Below, piece by piece: positions 45,111 to 55,849 of a stretch of DNA of 64,000 bases. The stretch comes from Scalesia atractyloides (lineage: Eukaryota; Streptophyta; Magnoliopsida; Asterales; Asteraceae). The notes under the pieces were generated by a model. The model worked only from the letters and a program-made list of their open reading frames with translations. It searched no databases and was not told the origin of the DNA. Positions within the stretch are counted from its first letter, which is position 1; each line of letters opens with the position of its first letter. The DNA lies in the NCBI GenBank assembly GCA_947069175.1, contig CAMTDV010000002.1:9651054-9715053 (forward strand), in the 5' to 3' direction. A program made the translations under genes and the position numbers.

Positions 45111-45509
45111 TGGAATTAATTCCAAGCTAAACATGACAACCTCATAAACATCTCTGTTAATTTGGTTTAGCATACATACGAGGTTACTCTTTGCATAACT
45201 ATCTATATTTCTCTCTCACTATATTTGGTTAGAAAAGTTTAAGTATAGCATGTTGTTTTTGAAGTTCTCAACTTAAAAATAAATTGTGTATTATATGTAC
45301 TCATATACAGATATATGTATGTGCCTTTTTAAGACATAGTTACATATTGTAAAATACACTCTTTAATGTTATGTATAAAATATATAAAGCATGTGTTGAA
45401 ATGCTAAATATAACAATAATCAATGACCAACCATAAAGAAGTGTAACAAGAAAACGGGTGATTATTGCTTGGTCCAAATATCAACAAGGTGCCGCTTAGG
45501 ATATTTGTG
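45111..45509. other. unassigned AT-rich stretch
   Basis: No coding, terminal repeat or match to the other families in this window was seen. Confidence 0.5.
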
Positions 45510-45809
45510 CTCAAACCATGTTCTAGATTTCAGAACTCATTTTAGATTTCACCTAAGCAGAAATCATATGATACACCATCACAAGGTATAATTGGTGGTG
45601 TCGTATATGAGACTATGCCCACAACCTGATACTTCGACATTGTTACACGCTTGAAGGATAGGCCACCTTAACACATTAATAAACTACACCACTTATGCAT
45701 CGAATTATCGTATCCTCTAATCCTTCAATATGGTGAGCATGGTTAGTCGCTTCATGAGAGAAACTTAAAAATGAATGTGTTATGCTACATGATTCCTGAC
45801 CGGGCAAAT
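45510..45809 (+). pseudogene. Helitron helicase-like fragment, second copy
   Basis: Parallels 8806-9010: SYDTPSQGIIGGVVYETMP, a stop, then FDIVTRLKDRPP, and it extends further into a degenerate form of the helicase-like 'HPSYMALQYPLLFPYG' motif (CIELSYPLILQYGEHG). Stops are frequent. Cut at 45809 by a minus-strand copia LTR. Confidence 0.55.
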
Positions 45810-46428
45810 TGTAGGTCCCGATCGGATTATCGGACGAACATGATTTCTTGTTTTAGATGTCATAATGAGTGTGGAAACTCCACATTACAACACAAACCGA
45901 GCAAGCGTATATATAACACAATAAAGATTCAATGATTAATGTGTTCATGTATTCGATTCGACAGAGTTTCGGTACAACATTTGCACATAGAAAGCACTCT
46001 GATACTCTCTCTCTCTCTCTCTACACACACACTCTCTCTAGCTCTTACAAGCTCTACATTTACATATGAAGAACATGCTATTTATAATAAACATACATAT
46101 ATCTATCGATAGTCATCTCATATGATCGATAGTTATGCCTATGGATCGATACTCCTTGTAATGGATCGTTAGTCTTCATACATAGATAAATCATGCTTCT
46201 ATCGATTGTTGATATGCACGTATATGGTCGACAGTTAATCAGCATGCATGCTTTCAAAATGAAAGTTGATGATGTCATGATGAGATCATCATGATGTCAT
46301 CATTATCTAAACATACACCATGTCGTCATTTGTATCTCGTCCAACAATTCACATGACAAAGGAATGTCGTCAACTTCGGTCTTGAACCGAACTAAACTGA
46401 GCTACATCCACACAAAAGTGTATAAACA
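45810..46428 (-). mobile_element. 3' LTR of minus-strand SIRE-like copia element
   Basis: On the minus strand it starts TGTTTATACACTTTTG at 46428, directly after a purine tract (AAAGGGGAGTT), and ends GGGACCTACA at 45810 (619 bp). A TATAAATA box lies near 46080-46090 and a (CT)n/(CA)n tract at 46005-46045. U3 has several ATCGATC/ATCGATAG motifs. Its outer end abuts the Helitron fragment. Confidence 0.7.
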
Positions 46429-47121
46429 AACTCCCCTTTGGATGTTGCTCGTGATGGTTCGTTCTTCACACTAACGGATCTTCAAAAGTCTTCACTTGTC
46501 ACAATCAAGAGGTCCATCAACAAACTCCCCCTGTAATGTAGCTTTTGAATCTTTGATCTTCTAAGCTTTAGATCCTCGTGTTGTTGATGAGTGATCAGCT
46601 ACAAATTGATCTTCTTGATCCACTGATTGCATGCATGTTGCGTCGTCACACCACAACTTGTCATCTGACACCTTCTTTTTGCCTTTAGTATGCTTGAATG
46701 CCACATATGCACACACAAGAAAACTAAACACGTAATGAGAACAAACACTCATTCAACTACCAACCGACAACAATTTGAAGGTTTTAAAAATGTTCAATTT
46801 TTGACCTTTAAGTTTCAAAATTTGTCAACTTCAACCATTTATGAAGTTGTGATTGTTATCCGGCTTTCAATCAGGGTTTTAGGTGGGATAGATATGAGTT
46901 TCAACATCGGTCCATGAACAATAATATAGAAGTAAAATCTTTTTGGCTTTTACAAAATATATATTAAATAAAACCTAAAATATTTTTGGTATTTTTCATT
47001 TTTCAAATGTAAAGATGGAAAGCAATAAATAAATATTTACAGACATTCTTTTTGCGAGTTTCAAAGGTAAGAGAATCATATCAGTGTACGGTCATGCCAA
47101 AACGCACTTGTTGTTCAATTA
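46429..47121 (-). other. copia 3' noncoding region, LTR-proximal part
   Basis: No gene. The minus strand has two purine tracts next to TTTGTTGATG / TTTGTTTATA, like 6680 and 6770 in the plus-strand element. From about 46560 to 47121 no match to other parts of the window was noticed. Confidence 0.5.
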
Positions 47122-48272
47122 GTTAGTATTTAGATAAGCATCCTATAATAATTATCGGTATTGTTGTCTACATAAACTCAACAATCAGAAGTAATCATAT
47201 GTGACTTGGGAATACGCTTAGGTATGATTTATACTTACTGACCTATGTTCATCCACACACGATACAATCTCGTATCAATGTATGCTGAGAGTTCATCTTA
47301 TTGGTGAGTATAATGTTTATCATATGTTTTCGACGTATAAGATGTGAGATACTCACTTCTTTTGTGGATGAAAACATGTCTTATGTGATAATATCACTTA
47401 TTTAAGACGAACTTGGTTTTCGGATGCATCAGGGGCACGAGAGCAAGTCTGTGAACAGATTGATATCATCGTACCGACAAAGAGATGAACCTGACTCTCG
47501 GATGATAGATGTGATTTAAAAATCACTTGTTCAAGGGCGTATGATAGATGCACATGTATGTATAGTATGTACATGTATGTATGACATCATGGAACATGAT
47601 GACTTGTGTCCCCGTTATGTCGGAAAAGAACCATGAAGCACAGGTGATAAACAACATAAAGACCATGTATCTCTGAACCTGGACAATCTATCAAACGAAA
47701 TTTGCTACCAAGACCATTTGCCAATGAGTTGTTCCCACACGGTCTTCAGTTTGTTATGTTTATATCGCCATACACACTTTAAAATGATTGTGAGCCTACC
47801 GATATATCATTAGTAGAGCTACTTATCATTTTTCATTTTAAGTTTAAAAATGTTTTGACAGACCACTGATTTACTATTAGTTTCTCTTTTTCTCCCTATG
47901 AAACTCATTTTTGTTTTTCTCTTGTTTTAGTTCTTTTTTATGTTTTTCAACGTTTTTGTTATTTTTTTACTTGAATTTACTCCCTATAAAATTCAAAAAG
48001 TGAATTTAAAATTTAAAATATTCTTTTGGATTTTCTCAAAAAAAATTATTTACAAAAACGATTTGCTGATGTTGAGTAACTCATATTTTACCTCAATGTC
48101 GTTTACCAAAATGAATTAATCAAAATTGATTTATCAAAACTTCCGAAAAACAAGTTGACACGTTGGTAGTCGGTGTGGACCAAAACAACATTGACAAGTT
48201 TCGTATTGAAACAATCACGTGTGTGGTGATTTTCGAGATCAATGTATTTGGTTTTGGAGTGTTGTAAAAGAT
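47122..48272 (-). repeat. SIRE-like 3' noncoding unit 1
   Basis: Begins GTTAGTATTTAGATAAGCAT and carries, inverted, the noncoding sequence of 5140-6060: CATCCACACACGA, CATCGTACCGACAAAGAGATGAAC, AATGATTGTGAGCCTACCGA and a TTTTTCAACGTTTTT tract. 1151 bp. First of three head-to-tail units. Confidence 0.8.
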
Positions 48273-49494
48273 GTTAGTATTTAGATAAGCATCCTATAAT
48301 AATTATCGATATTGTTGTCCACATAAATTCAACAATCAGATTTAATCATATGACTTGGAATACGCTTAGGTATGATTTATACTTACCGACCTATGTTCAT
48401 CCACACACAACAAATTCCTATATCAAGGTATTCATGAGTTCATCTTACTAGTGAGTATATTGTTTATCATATATTTTTGACGTATAATATGTGAGATAGC
48501 CACTTATTTTTGTAGATGAAAACAAGTCTTATATGATAAAATCACTTATTTAAAATGAACATAGTTTTCGGATGCGTCTAGGGCACAGGAGCAAGTCTGT
48601 GAACAGGTTGGTACCATCGTACCGACAAATAGATGAACTTGACTCTTAGATGATAGATGTGACTTAAAAATCACTTATTCAAGGGTGTATTTGATAAGAT
48701 TATCACTTCTTGATGGACGTATGAAGTATGTACACGTATGTATAGTATGTACATGTATATATGACATCATGGAAGTTCTAGACTTACATCCCCTATTTGT
48801 TGGTAAAAGAACAACCATGAAGCCTAGGTGATAAAACAACATAAAGACCACGTATATAAGAACCTCGACAATCTATCACACGAAATTTCAGTACCAAGAA
48901 CATATGCCAATGAGTGGTTCCCACACGGTCTTCCGTTTGTTATGTTTATCGCCCTATGCACTTTAATGATTGTGAGCCTACCGATACATCATTAGTAGAG
49001 CTACTTATTGTTTTTCCTTTCAAGTTTAAAGATGTTTTGACAGACCACTGATTGACTATCATTTTCTGTTTTTCTCGCTACCAAACTCATTTTTGTACTA
49101 TTATTTTCTTTTTTTTTTCACCAAAACCTCTTTTTTGTCCTTTTTAATGTTTTTCAATGTTTTTGTACTTTTTTAACTTAAATTTACTTCCCTAAAATTC
49201 AAAAGTAAAGTTAAAATTTAAAACATCTTTTTGGATTTTCTCAAAAAGATATTTACAAAAATAATTTCCCCATTTTGAGTAACTCATGTTTTATCACAAT
49301 GTTGTTTACCTAAATGAATTAATCAAAAGTGATTTTTCAAAACTTTGGAGAAATAAGTTAGCACGCTGGTAGTCTGTGTGGACCAAAACAAAATAGACAA
49401 GTTTCGTATTGAAACAATCACGTGTGAGGTGTAATTCGAGATCAATTTGTTTGGTCTTGGAGTGTTGTAAAGATGTTAGTATTTAGATAAGAAT
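48273..49494 (-). repeat. SIRE-like 3' noncoding unit 2
   Basis: 1222 bp with the same start and landmarks as unit 1. Confidence 0.8.
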
Positions 49495-49726
49495 CCTATA
49501 ATAATTATCGGTATTATTGTCCATATAAACTCAAGAATAAGATGTAATCATATGTCTTGGGAATACGCTCGGGTATGATTTATAATTACCAACCTGTATT
49601 CATCCACACACGACAGATTAACGTATCATGGTATGCATGAGAATTCATCTTACTGGTGAGTATATTGTTTATCATATGTTTTTGACGTATAAGATGTGAG
49701 TTACTTACTTATTTTGTAGATGAAAA
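49495..49726 (-). repeat. SIRE-like 3' noncoding unit 3, left part
   Basis: Starts GTTAGTATTTAGATAAGAAT; interrupted after TAGATGAAAA by the gypsy LTR at 49727 and resumes at 57910 with AAAAACAAGTCTTACGTG. Confidence 0.8.
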
Positions 49727-51755
49727 TGTAACATTCGTAAAAAAATGAATCCTAAAACCCAACTCGTTTTTGTAACTCAATCCGTTTTCATATTCTACAT
49801 AATTTTATTTAATGTTTAAGCAATAAAATGTCTTGGATTCTATGTTTTGATCATACATGTTATCATATCTGGTGATTTATAGTCTTATACATGTTTTAGA
49901 CAACCTTGTAAATTCATTTCCATGTATTTTGAAGCAACCCTCCAAATCTCTAAGGTCTAAAACTAAGGTTTTCCTTAAGTTAATCAAAAACTTTGGAGAC
50001 TTTGCGAACATACATAGCACATCATATCATAACCTTCTTATCATCCAAACTTTATTATACAAATGCCTTAAGATAAGACATTGTGTTTTGGAGGGTTTAG
50101 ATGTAACTGATAGCAAGTAAGAAGCTCTACATGTCGTATTCTTAGTTTTGTCATAAGATGACTTTCTTGCCAACTTTTCTCCATCCTTGAGTTATCATTC
50201 TGGTCCACTCAAAGCTCCAAGATATACTTGGTATACTAAGGATCAAGTAGGTTCAGATGGTGCATAAAATTGAGCTCCAGCGTAACGGGAATCACAAACA
50301 CAAGTTTTAGAACATAACCCTCGACCCGCATCAAGACCCAAGGTTTAAGCCCAATTCTCGACACCATGGATGTTGGATTACTCTCTTCCATATGATAGTA
50401 CTCTGAAAATAATGAACGTAGACATTCACGGAGTTATTACGAAACGGGAATCGCGAATACAAGTATGGTGTTTGTTGCTGATTTGAAAGACGCGAAAATC
50501 TTGTTTTAAAGTCATCCCACATCGCCCCAATCACCATTTTGTGCTCCATTTCACACCTATAAATACCCTTGCTTGGTTCTTTATAGCTTGCAACTCCTAA
50601 TTTGAGTATAAACAAGTGGAATAACCAAATTTGGTGGCTCCCCTTGGCTCCACAAGCACAATACCCCTTTGGCTGTGGTGTGTAGTAGTTTTTATTTCTG
50701 CTTTTGACGAGGAGGTGCTGCCCTTCAAGCTCTTTTCATTTTGTAAAGTTCTTATTCGAGGTAATCTTATTTATTGCTTTCTTAGTTTAATTAGTTTAGT
50801 TTAGGTTCTTAGTTAAGGAGCATTAGGCTCGTTAAGGTAGCCTATTTTAGGCTCGCCTTTAGGCTTGTCGTCTCCATGTAGAGGCTCGTTAGGCTCAACG
50901 AGTCTAACATATCATGTTCGTTCATTTATCTATGCCTAGCATAACGTTGACCTTTTTCTTGTTGTATTCGTTTGTCTAGCTCAAATCACGCTTATCAATT
51001 CGATTTTCTCCTTATTCTCGTGCGGTTTTTCACTAAGGATTAAAAACGAAAACACTGTGAGTGAATCCTTACAAATTCCCCTTCTTATCTACGTTTTGGG
51101 GTGTATCATGTGTCATATATATTCTTTTATTTTACAAATACATGTGCTACTACTGTTATGTGATCTAATGTATATTTGTTGGTTGTGGTTATATGTGTTT
51201 ACATTTTATCATTTCAGTGCAATCATTCATATAAGGCCCATCAGTTCCTCGTGGGATACGAGTTGAGCATCAGGTGCCTCATTAGATCGGCTCCGTTTGA
51301 TTGAGCCTTGATCTCAAGTTCATCATGCATCATGTTCATATGCTCATTGTTGATATTATGTGGTTTGTGGTTTAATTACATATACATAAGTTCATATATG
51401 GTCCATGCACATTTTATTGAAACAACTAAAATATTAAAACTGTTTTATTATTAAATTTAGATTCACTCGCCAACCTTTGTTGACCCAAAAACCATTTTTA
51501 CACATGATACAGGTGAACAGGTACGAAGAGAAGATTGGACACAGGATGGGCCTTAGTTAACAAGAATGGATTAGTGCAATATACTTGTTATAAAACATCG
51601 TCTTGTGTTTGTAATTGTTTATGTGAATTATTTGTGTTGTGAGACACTTCATATGGATTAATGAATATTTAAAACAAGTAATAGCAAGTCATAAGCTCTC
51701 GAGTTAACCCAATCATGCCCCGATCACCTATTCTGTTGCGGGTCGTGATGTGCCA
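49727..51755 (+). repeat. 5' LTR of the gag-only element
   Basis: Collinear with 55850-57909; shared landmarks are TTAGACAACCTTGTAAATTC, CCATATGATAGTACTC and AAGGCCCATCAGTTCCTCG. A TATAAATAC box (near 50559) suggests U3 of about 830 bp. Confidence 0.88.
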
Positions 51756-51757
51756 GA

Positions 51758-51771
51758 TTGGTATTAGAGCC
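51758..51771 (+). other. primer-binding site of the gag-only element
   Basis: TTGGTATTAGAGCC, close to the initiator-Met tRNA site (one C-to-T change), three bases after the LTR. Confidence 0.75.
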
Positions 51772-52727
51772 ATTGACTTTAGGGATATAGGATAGGTTAT
51801 TAGACCCTTAGAACCTATACTTTAGTCAACTAGGACCTATGTGCTTATGTGATTTCATGTTTTGTTTGACTTATGATTTGCTATTGCTCACACATTTAAG
51901 TTCCTTTCATTTCACACATAAACGTATGCAAGCACTCTATTTGTTACTTGATTATGTGATACGTGCAATGTGTTATAATTATGTCATGAAGTCTACATAT
52001 ATGTTACATATATACACATCACTCCACCTGAAATGTACGATACGAAACTTATGAAACCCTTATTTATAAGTTCTCGATTTCCTTTAAATTTTCAAAACAT
52101 TTCTCTCCATTTTCCAAATACTTATTTTTATGTTATTCAAACTTTTGTGATGTTTTTTGTTTTCAAATCTCATCAAGGTGAGTTCATGTGACGGGCATGT
52201 AGTAACTGGAAGGGTTCGAGTACCGGTAGTCGGGATGTCCTGTCTAGGATTGGCATTCGTATAAATCCAAATTAACGGACCAGTTTGCCTACCTGGGGAC
52301 ATCTGATGAGAGTACGAAGGACCTATTAGGCCAAAGCATGCCACACCAAACTTCGTGTGAACTAACCCCACTTTGAGGTGTCACCGTGTCCACACCTGGA
52401 TGCACTCCGACTTTCATACGTTACATTCATATTTCTCGATTTTCTTCGGGTTTTAGTGTACGTTACCAGGCTAACACATGCGAACCATACGAAAGCCCGG
52501 TAATCATGGGGGCTCACATGATTACGAAGGTGAAGTATGGCGGCATGCAAGGCCCAATTATGAGCAAAGCCCAAGAACACTTTAAAAGTGTTGTGTTATC
52601 ATAAGTTATTGTTTTCAAATACACCCCAAAAGTTTTCATTTTATCATATGTTTATATTTTTTCTCGCATCTCTGCTAGCAAATCCATCAACAGAATCTTA
52701 CAATCTCGTTTGCGTAAATTCCTGTAG

Positions 52728-54350
52728 ATGTCCTCTAGACACCTTCGCGGAGGAAAAAGAACCGGAAACTCCGGTAAACGCATGGCTGCCCAAATCGCCA
52801 AGCAAATGGCTGCCATGATTCCTAACATTGTGATCCAAGTTCAAAAAGCCTTCGCTAATAACCAAGTCAACCAAGTCGAACCAAACGCTGTAAATGCTCC
52901 CGCAACTACATCCAAGTGCTCCCATAAGCATTTCAAGTCTTGTGACCCCCAAAAATATGAGGGAATAGAAGGGATCACTGCACTTCTTCGATGGTTCGAG
53001 GAAATGGAAAGCACCTTCCTAAGTTGTGGTGGCCCTAATGATCGTAAGGTTCATTATGCTACCGGCCGCCTCGTTGGAACAGCTCTTCATTCAATAGATT
53101 GGACAGATGGGAACCTCTTTCTTTAATAATAAGCTGCTAGCGGGTGTAATCTGATTGTTTATAATGAGAATGAGGTTTGACGAATGGATAGAGTTCACGT
53201 AGCCATAGCCTTGGTTAGTGAGTAGATGTCATCCCGGGCTCGGAATCAGTAAAGTCAAATGAGCGAGGAAAGTTATAGCAAAGCACGAAATAGAATCTAT
53301 ATGAGCGGGCATTCATTCTTTCAGCGGGGGTTGCTAATGCTAATACCAGAGGAGAGTAGTTCCCCAGCGACGATAGAGCCCTAACATAGTGGAACGCTAA
53401 AAAAGGTCGAAGAGGGGCTGAGGCTGTTGTGGCCCTAGCCTGGGAACAACTCAAGGAACTAATGACTAAACGGTTCTTCCTAGGAGTGAGATCAAGAAGT
53501 TGGGGTATGAATTCTACCTCTTAAAGCAAAATGATGGAGACCACATGGCCTATAACAAACGTTTCCTTGAGCTAAACCAGATGGTCCCAAATATGTTCAC
53601 TCCTCCTCACCGTCTCATTGAACATTACTTTAGGGGTCTTCCTTCTGGTATCTAGGATTCTGGGATGAGCACTGTACCCGCAACATTGGAAACTACAATG
53701 GAATTAGCCACATAACTCACCGAAAACTATATTCGAAATGGAGACTTTAAAAAGAAGGGCACAACTGACAAGGCTTCGGTGGAAGAGCCAAAAGCAATCA
53801 AGGCTGAATCATCTTCCCGTTCTGATACCAAATGAAAGCATGACGGTACAAACTACGCTATTGCCTCGACCAACCCAACTTCACAAGTTGTACCCCTCCA
53901 AGCCATCCCAATCACCCAAGTGGCACCCAATCCAGCTTACCTAAACAAGAAACCCTACACTGGTCCCCACCCTCAATGCAACACCTGTTATAATCACCAC
54001 CAACCCACCGTACCTTGCCGACTGTGTGCCAATTGTGGGCGTCATGGTCATCTGAGTAACACGTGTCGTACTCCTCAAAACCAAGCTCCACTTTCTGCCC
54101 AAAACATGATCCAACCCTATCAACAACCTCATTATCCCATGGTTCCATATGTTTGAGCTTGCTTTAATTGTAGTGATCCTACTCATTTCAGAAACACGTG
54201 CCCTAGGCTGGTTAACATCATCAACGCTCAAGCCCAAGCAAATCCAGATAACCAAGCGAACCAGGCAAACCCAACACCCCCACCAGCGAGAGGGAGAGCC
54301 TACAACATCAACGCAAACCCAGTTGAGGTCAACGACGGTGCGAATGAATA
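52728..54350 (+). pseudogene. gypsy Gag (interrupted)
   Basis: Starts MSSRHLRGGKRTGNSGKRMA. The capsid part follows: FKSCDPQKYEGIEGITALLR WFEEMESTF, then KVHYATGRLVGTALH. About 320 bp of foreign-looking DNA (53091-53412) breaks it before GAEAVVALAWEQLKELMTKR, a frameshift, LLKQNDGDHMAYNKRFLELN and RLIEHYFRGLPSGI with a stop. Two zinc knuckles follow (CANCGRHGHLSNTC near 54030 and CFNCSDPTHFRNTC near 54165), separated by a TGA at 54154-54156. The tail is ANPDNQANQANPTPPPARGR. Gag forms the particle and binds RNA. No protease or pol follows. Confidence 0.85.
53091..53412. other. about 320-bp foreign insertion in Gag (organelle-like?)
   Basis: Sequence composition changes abruptly from the surrounding Gag: more GC, and stretches such as CATCCCGGGCTCGG and AGTAGTTCCCCAGCGACG that read like plant mitochondrial spacer DNA. 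Gag continues on both sides. No terminal repeats or A-tail are obvious. The mitochondrial origin is inference from texture only. Confidence 0.4.
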
Positions 54351-55320
54351 GCCTAATTAGCCTTTCTCCCATCATGAAGACTCAAGACTCTGCTCCAGTT
54401 GTTTATTTTATTTTTATTCTCAATCCAAACTTTAATAAATTCCATTTATTGTCCTGACTATTCAAGTTACCATTTTTTTCAATTTGTGTATTAATGTTTC
54501 AAGATTTCATTATTTCATATTAATGTCATTAATGCAATATATATCACGCTATGCTAATTTGTTTCATTACATATCTCTATACAACGATTAAATTTCATGT
54601 CATTCTTGTCATCATATATCACGACGAACCCCGTCTCACCATTTAGGGAAGTTGGGTGGTGTCTCACTTTTTCATAGACTGACCACTTCCTCATAACACA
54701 CGATGGAGGTACTGCCGTCGTTTAAGCTTGCTTTCTTCGGATTCGAGACTCAAGCATGGGTTGTTGTGTTTGTTTATGTTTAGTAGATTTTAGGACGAGT
54801 CACAGAACTAATCATGACTTAATAACAAGGCCAATGAAAATTTTACAAGGACATGGTGGATACGCCGCATGTACTTCCTATATACAAATGTTCTTGTCAG
54901 GTGATCAAAAGCATTGTTAGACGGTTATGGGAAGTTCTGTCAATCTCAATTTGGATAAGATGTGGTTGATGATTTCGTTTTGTGAGGTAACTTTATCATT
55001 ATGATGCTCCGATTTTCTCAAAATCCCTTATCATGAGACAATATCCGGTTAGCCATCTCCGTGTTACAATGCTTTTCACTTCTACACCTCAGGCATCAAA
55101 AAGCGATTCATGTAGCAAGGGATTCAACCCTTACTAGGAACGTTACCGCCTCAATCAAAATCCAAACTTCACACTCAACTAGTTTTGTATATCCTTAGCA
55201 TCATCGAGATTTTTATTACCTAGCATACTCGAGATCCAATCTATAAGAAACCCTATTAACTGACCCTCAAGAACGGTTCCCTCCTAATTTTGAAACGAAA
55301 TTCCTAAAAGTAGGGGAGAC
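54351..55320. other. noncoding internal region of the gag-only element
   Basis: Where protease, RT and integrase would be expected there is AT-rich sequence with no recognisable pol motif on either strand. It ends with CCTAAAAGTAGGGGAGAC, a polypurine tract-like motif, at 55303-55320. Confidence 0.6.
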
Positions 55321-55849
55321 TGTAACATCCGCCAAAAACGGGTATCCAGAAGTCCGACCCACTTTGAAAACCGGATCCTAACCTTTAAACCTCGGAATTT
55401 TCGCGAAATAAATAACCATTGAAAGATTTTACTCTTAAATTTAAATTCATTTATCGATTTATTTATTTATTAATTTAATTTAATTAATATCACAATTAAA
55501 ATCATTAATAAAACCTAGTTAGTTTTGTTAGGTTTTAAAGTGAGTTTTAAAGTAATATGAGTTAGTAGCCAAGTTCGTTTGGATAGTAGAGTTAAGGGGT
55601 CTGATTTGTAACATTTCAAAACTTTAACTTTAAAAAAATATAAAATAGTGGACCAGGGACTCGAACCCGGGTCTCGCCTACAAACGAAACACTTGAGCCA
55701 CTCCACCACATCAAACCTTTGTTAATATTTCCATTTCCAAAATCCTTAAACACTGCAATCCCTTTTGAATTACCTTTACCACCCAAATGTTAAATAGCTA
55801 AACGGTTACCTCCTAATTTCGGGACGAAATTTCCAAAAGTAGGGGAGAC
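55321..55849 (+). repeat. partial second LTR plus duplicated PPT
   Basis: Opens TGTAACATCCGCCAAAAACG right after a purine tract, like the LTR beginning at 1502 (minus). It runs some 470 bp, with the antisense tRNA-like sequence at 55648-55713, and then returns to CTCCTAATTTCGGGACGAAA..AAGTAGGGGAGAC before the true 3' LTR at 55850. So two PPT-LTR junctions stand 529 bp apart. Confidence 0.65.
55648..55713 (-). other. tRNA-like sequence antisense to LTR
   Basis: Minus strand: A-box-like TGGTGGAGTGGC (55697-55708) and B-box-like GGGTTCGAGTCCC (55656-55668), then a T-rich tail. Resembles 1250-1318 in sequence and relative orientation. No clear acceptor stem. Confidence 0.6.

Noticed and set aside
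49857..50120. Repeated small frames in both 2-kb LTRs (49857 and 55980) as a conserved LTR-encoded protein
   Set aside because: The two LTRs are near-identical copies, so similarity does not imply selection, and no domain is recognisable.
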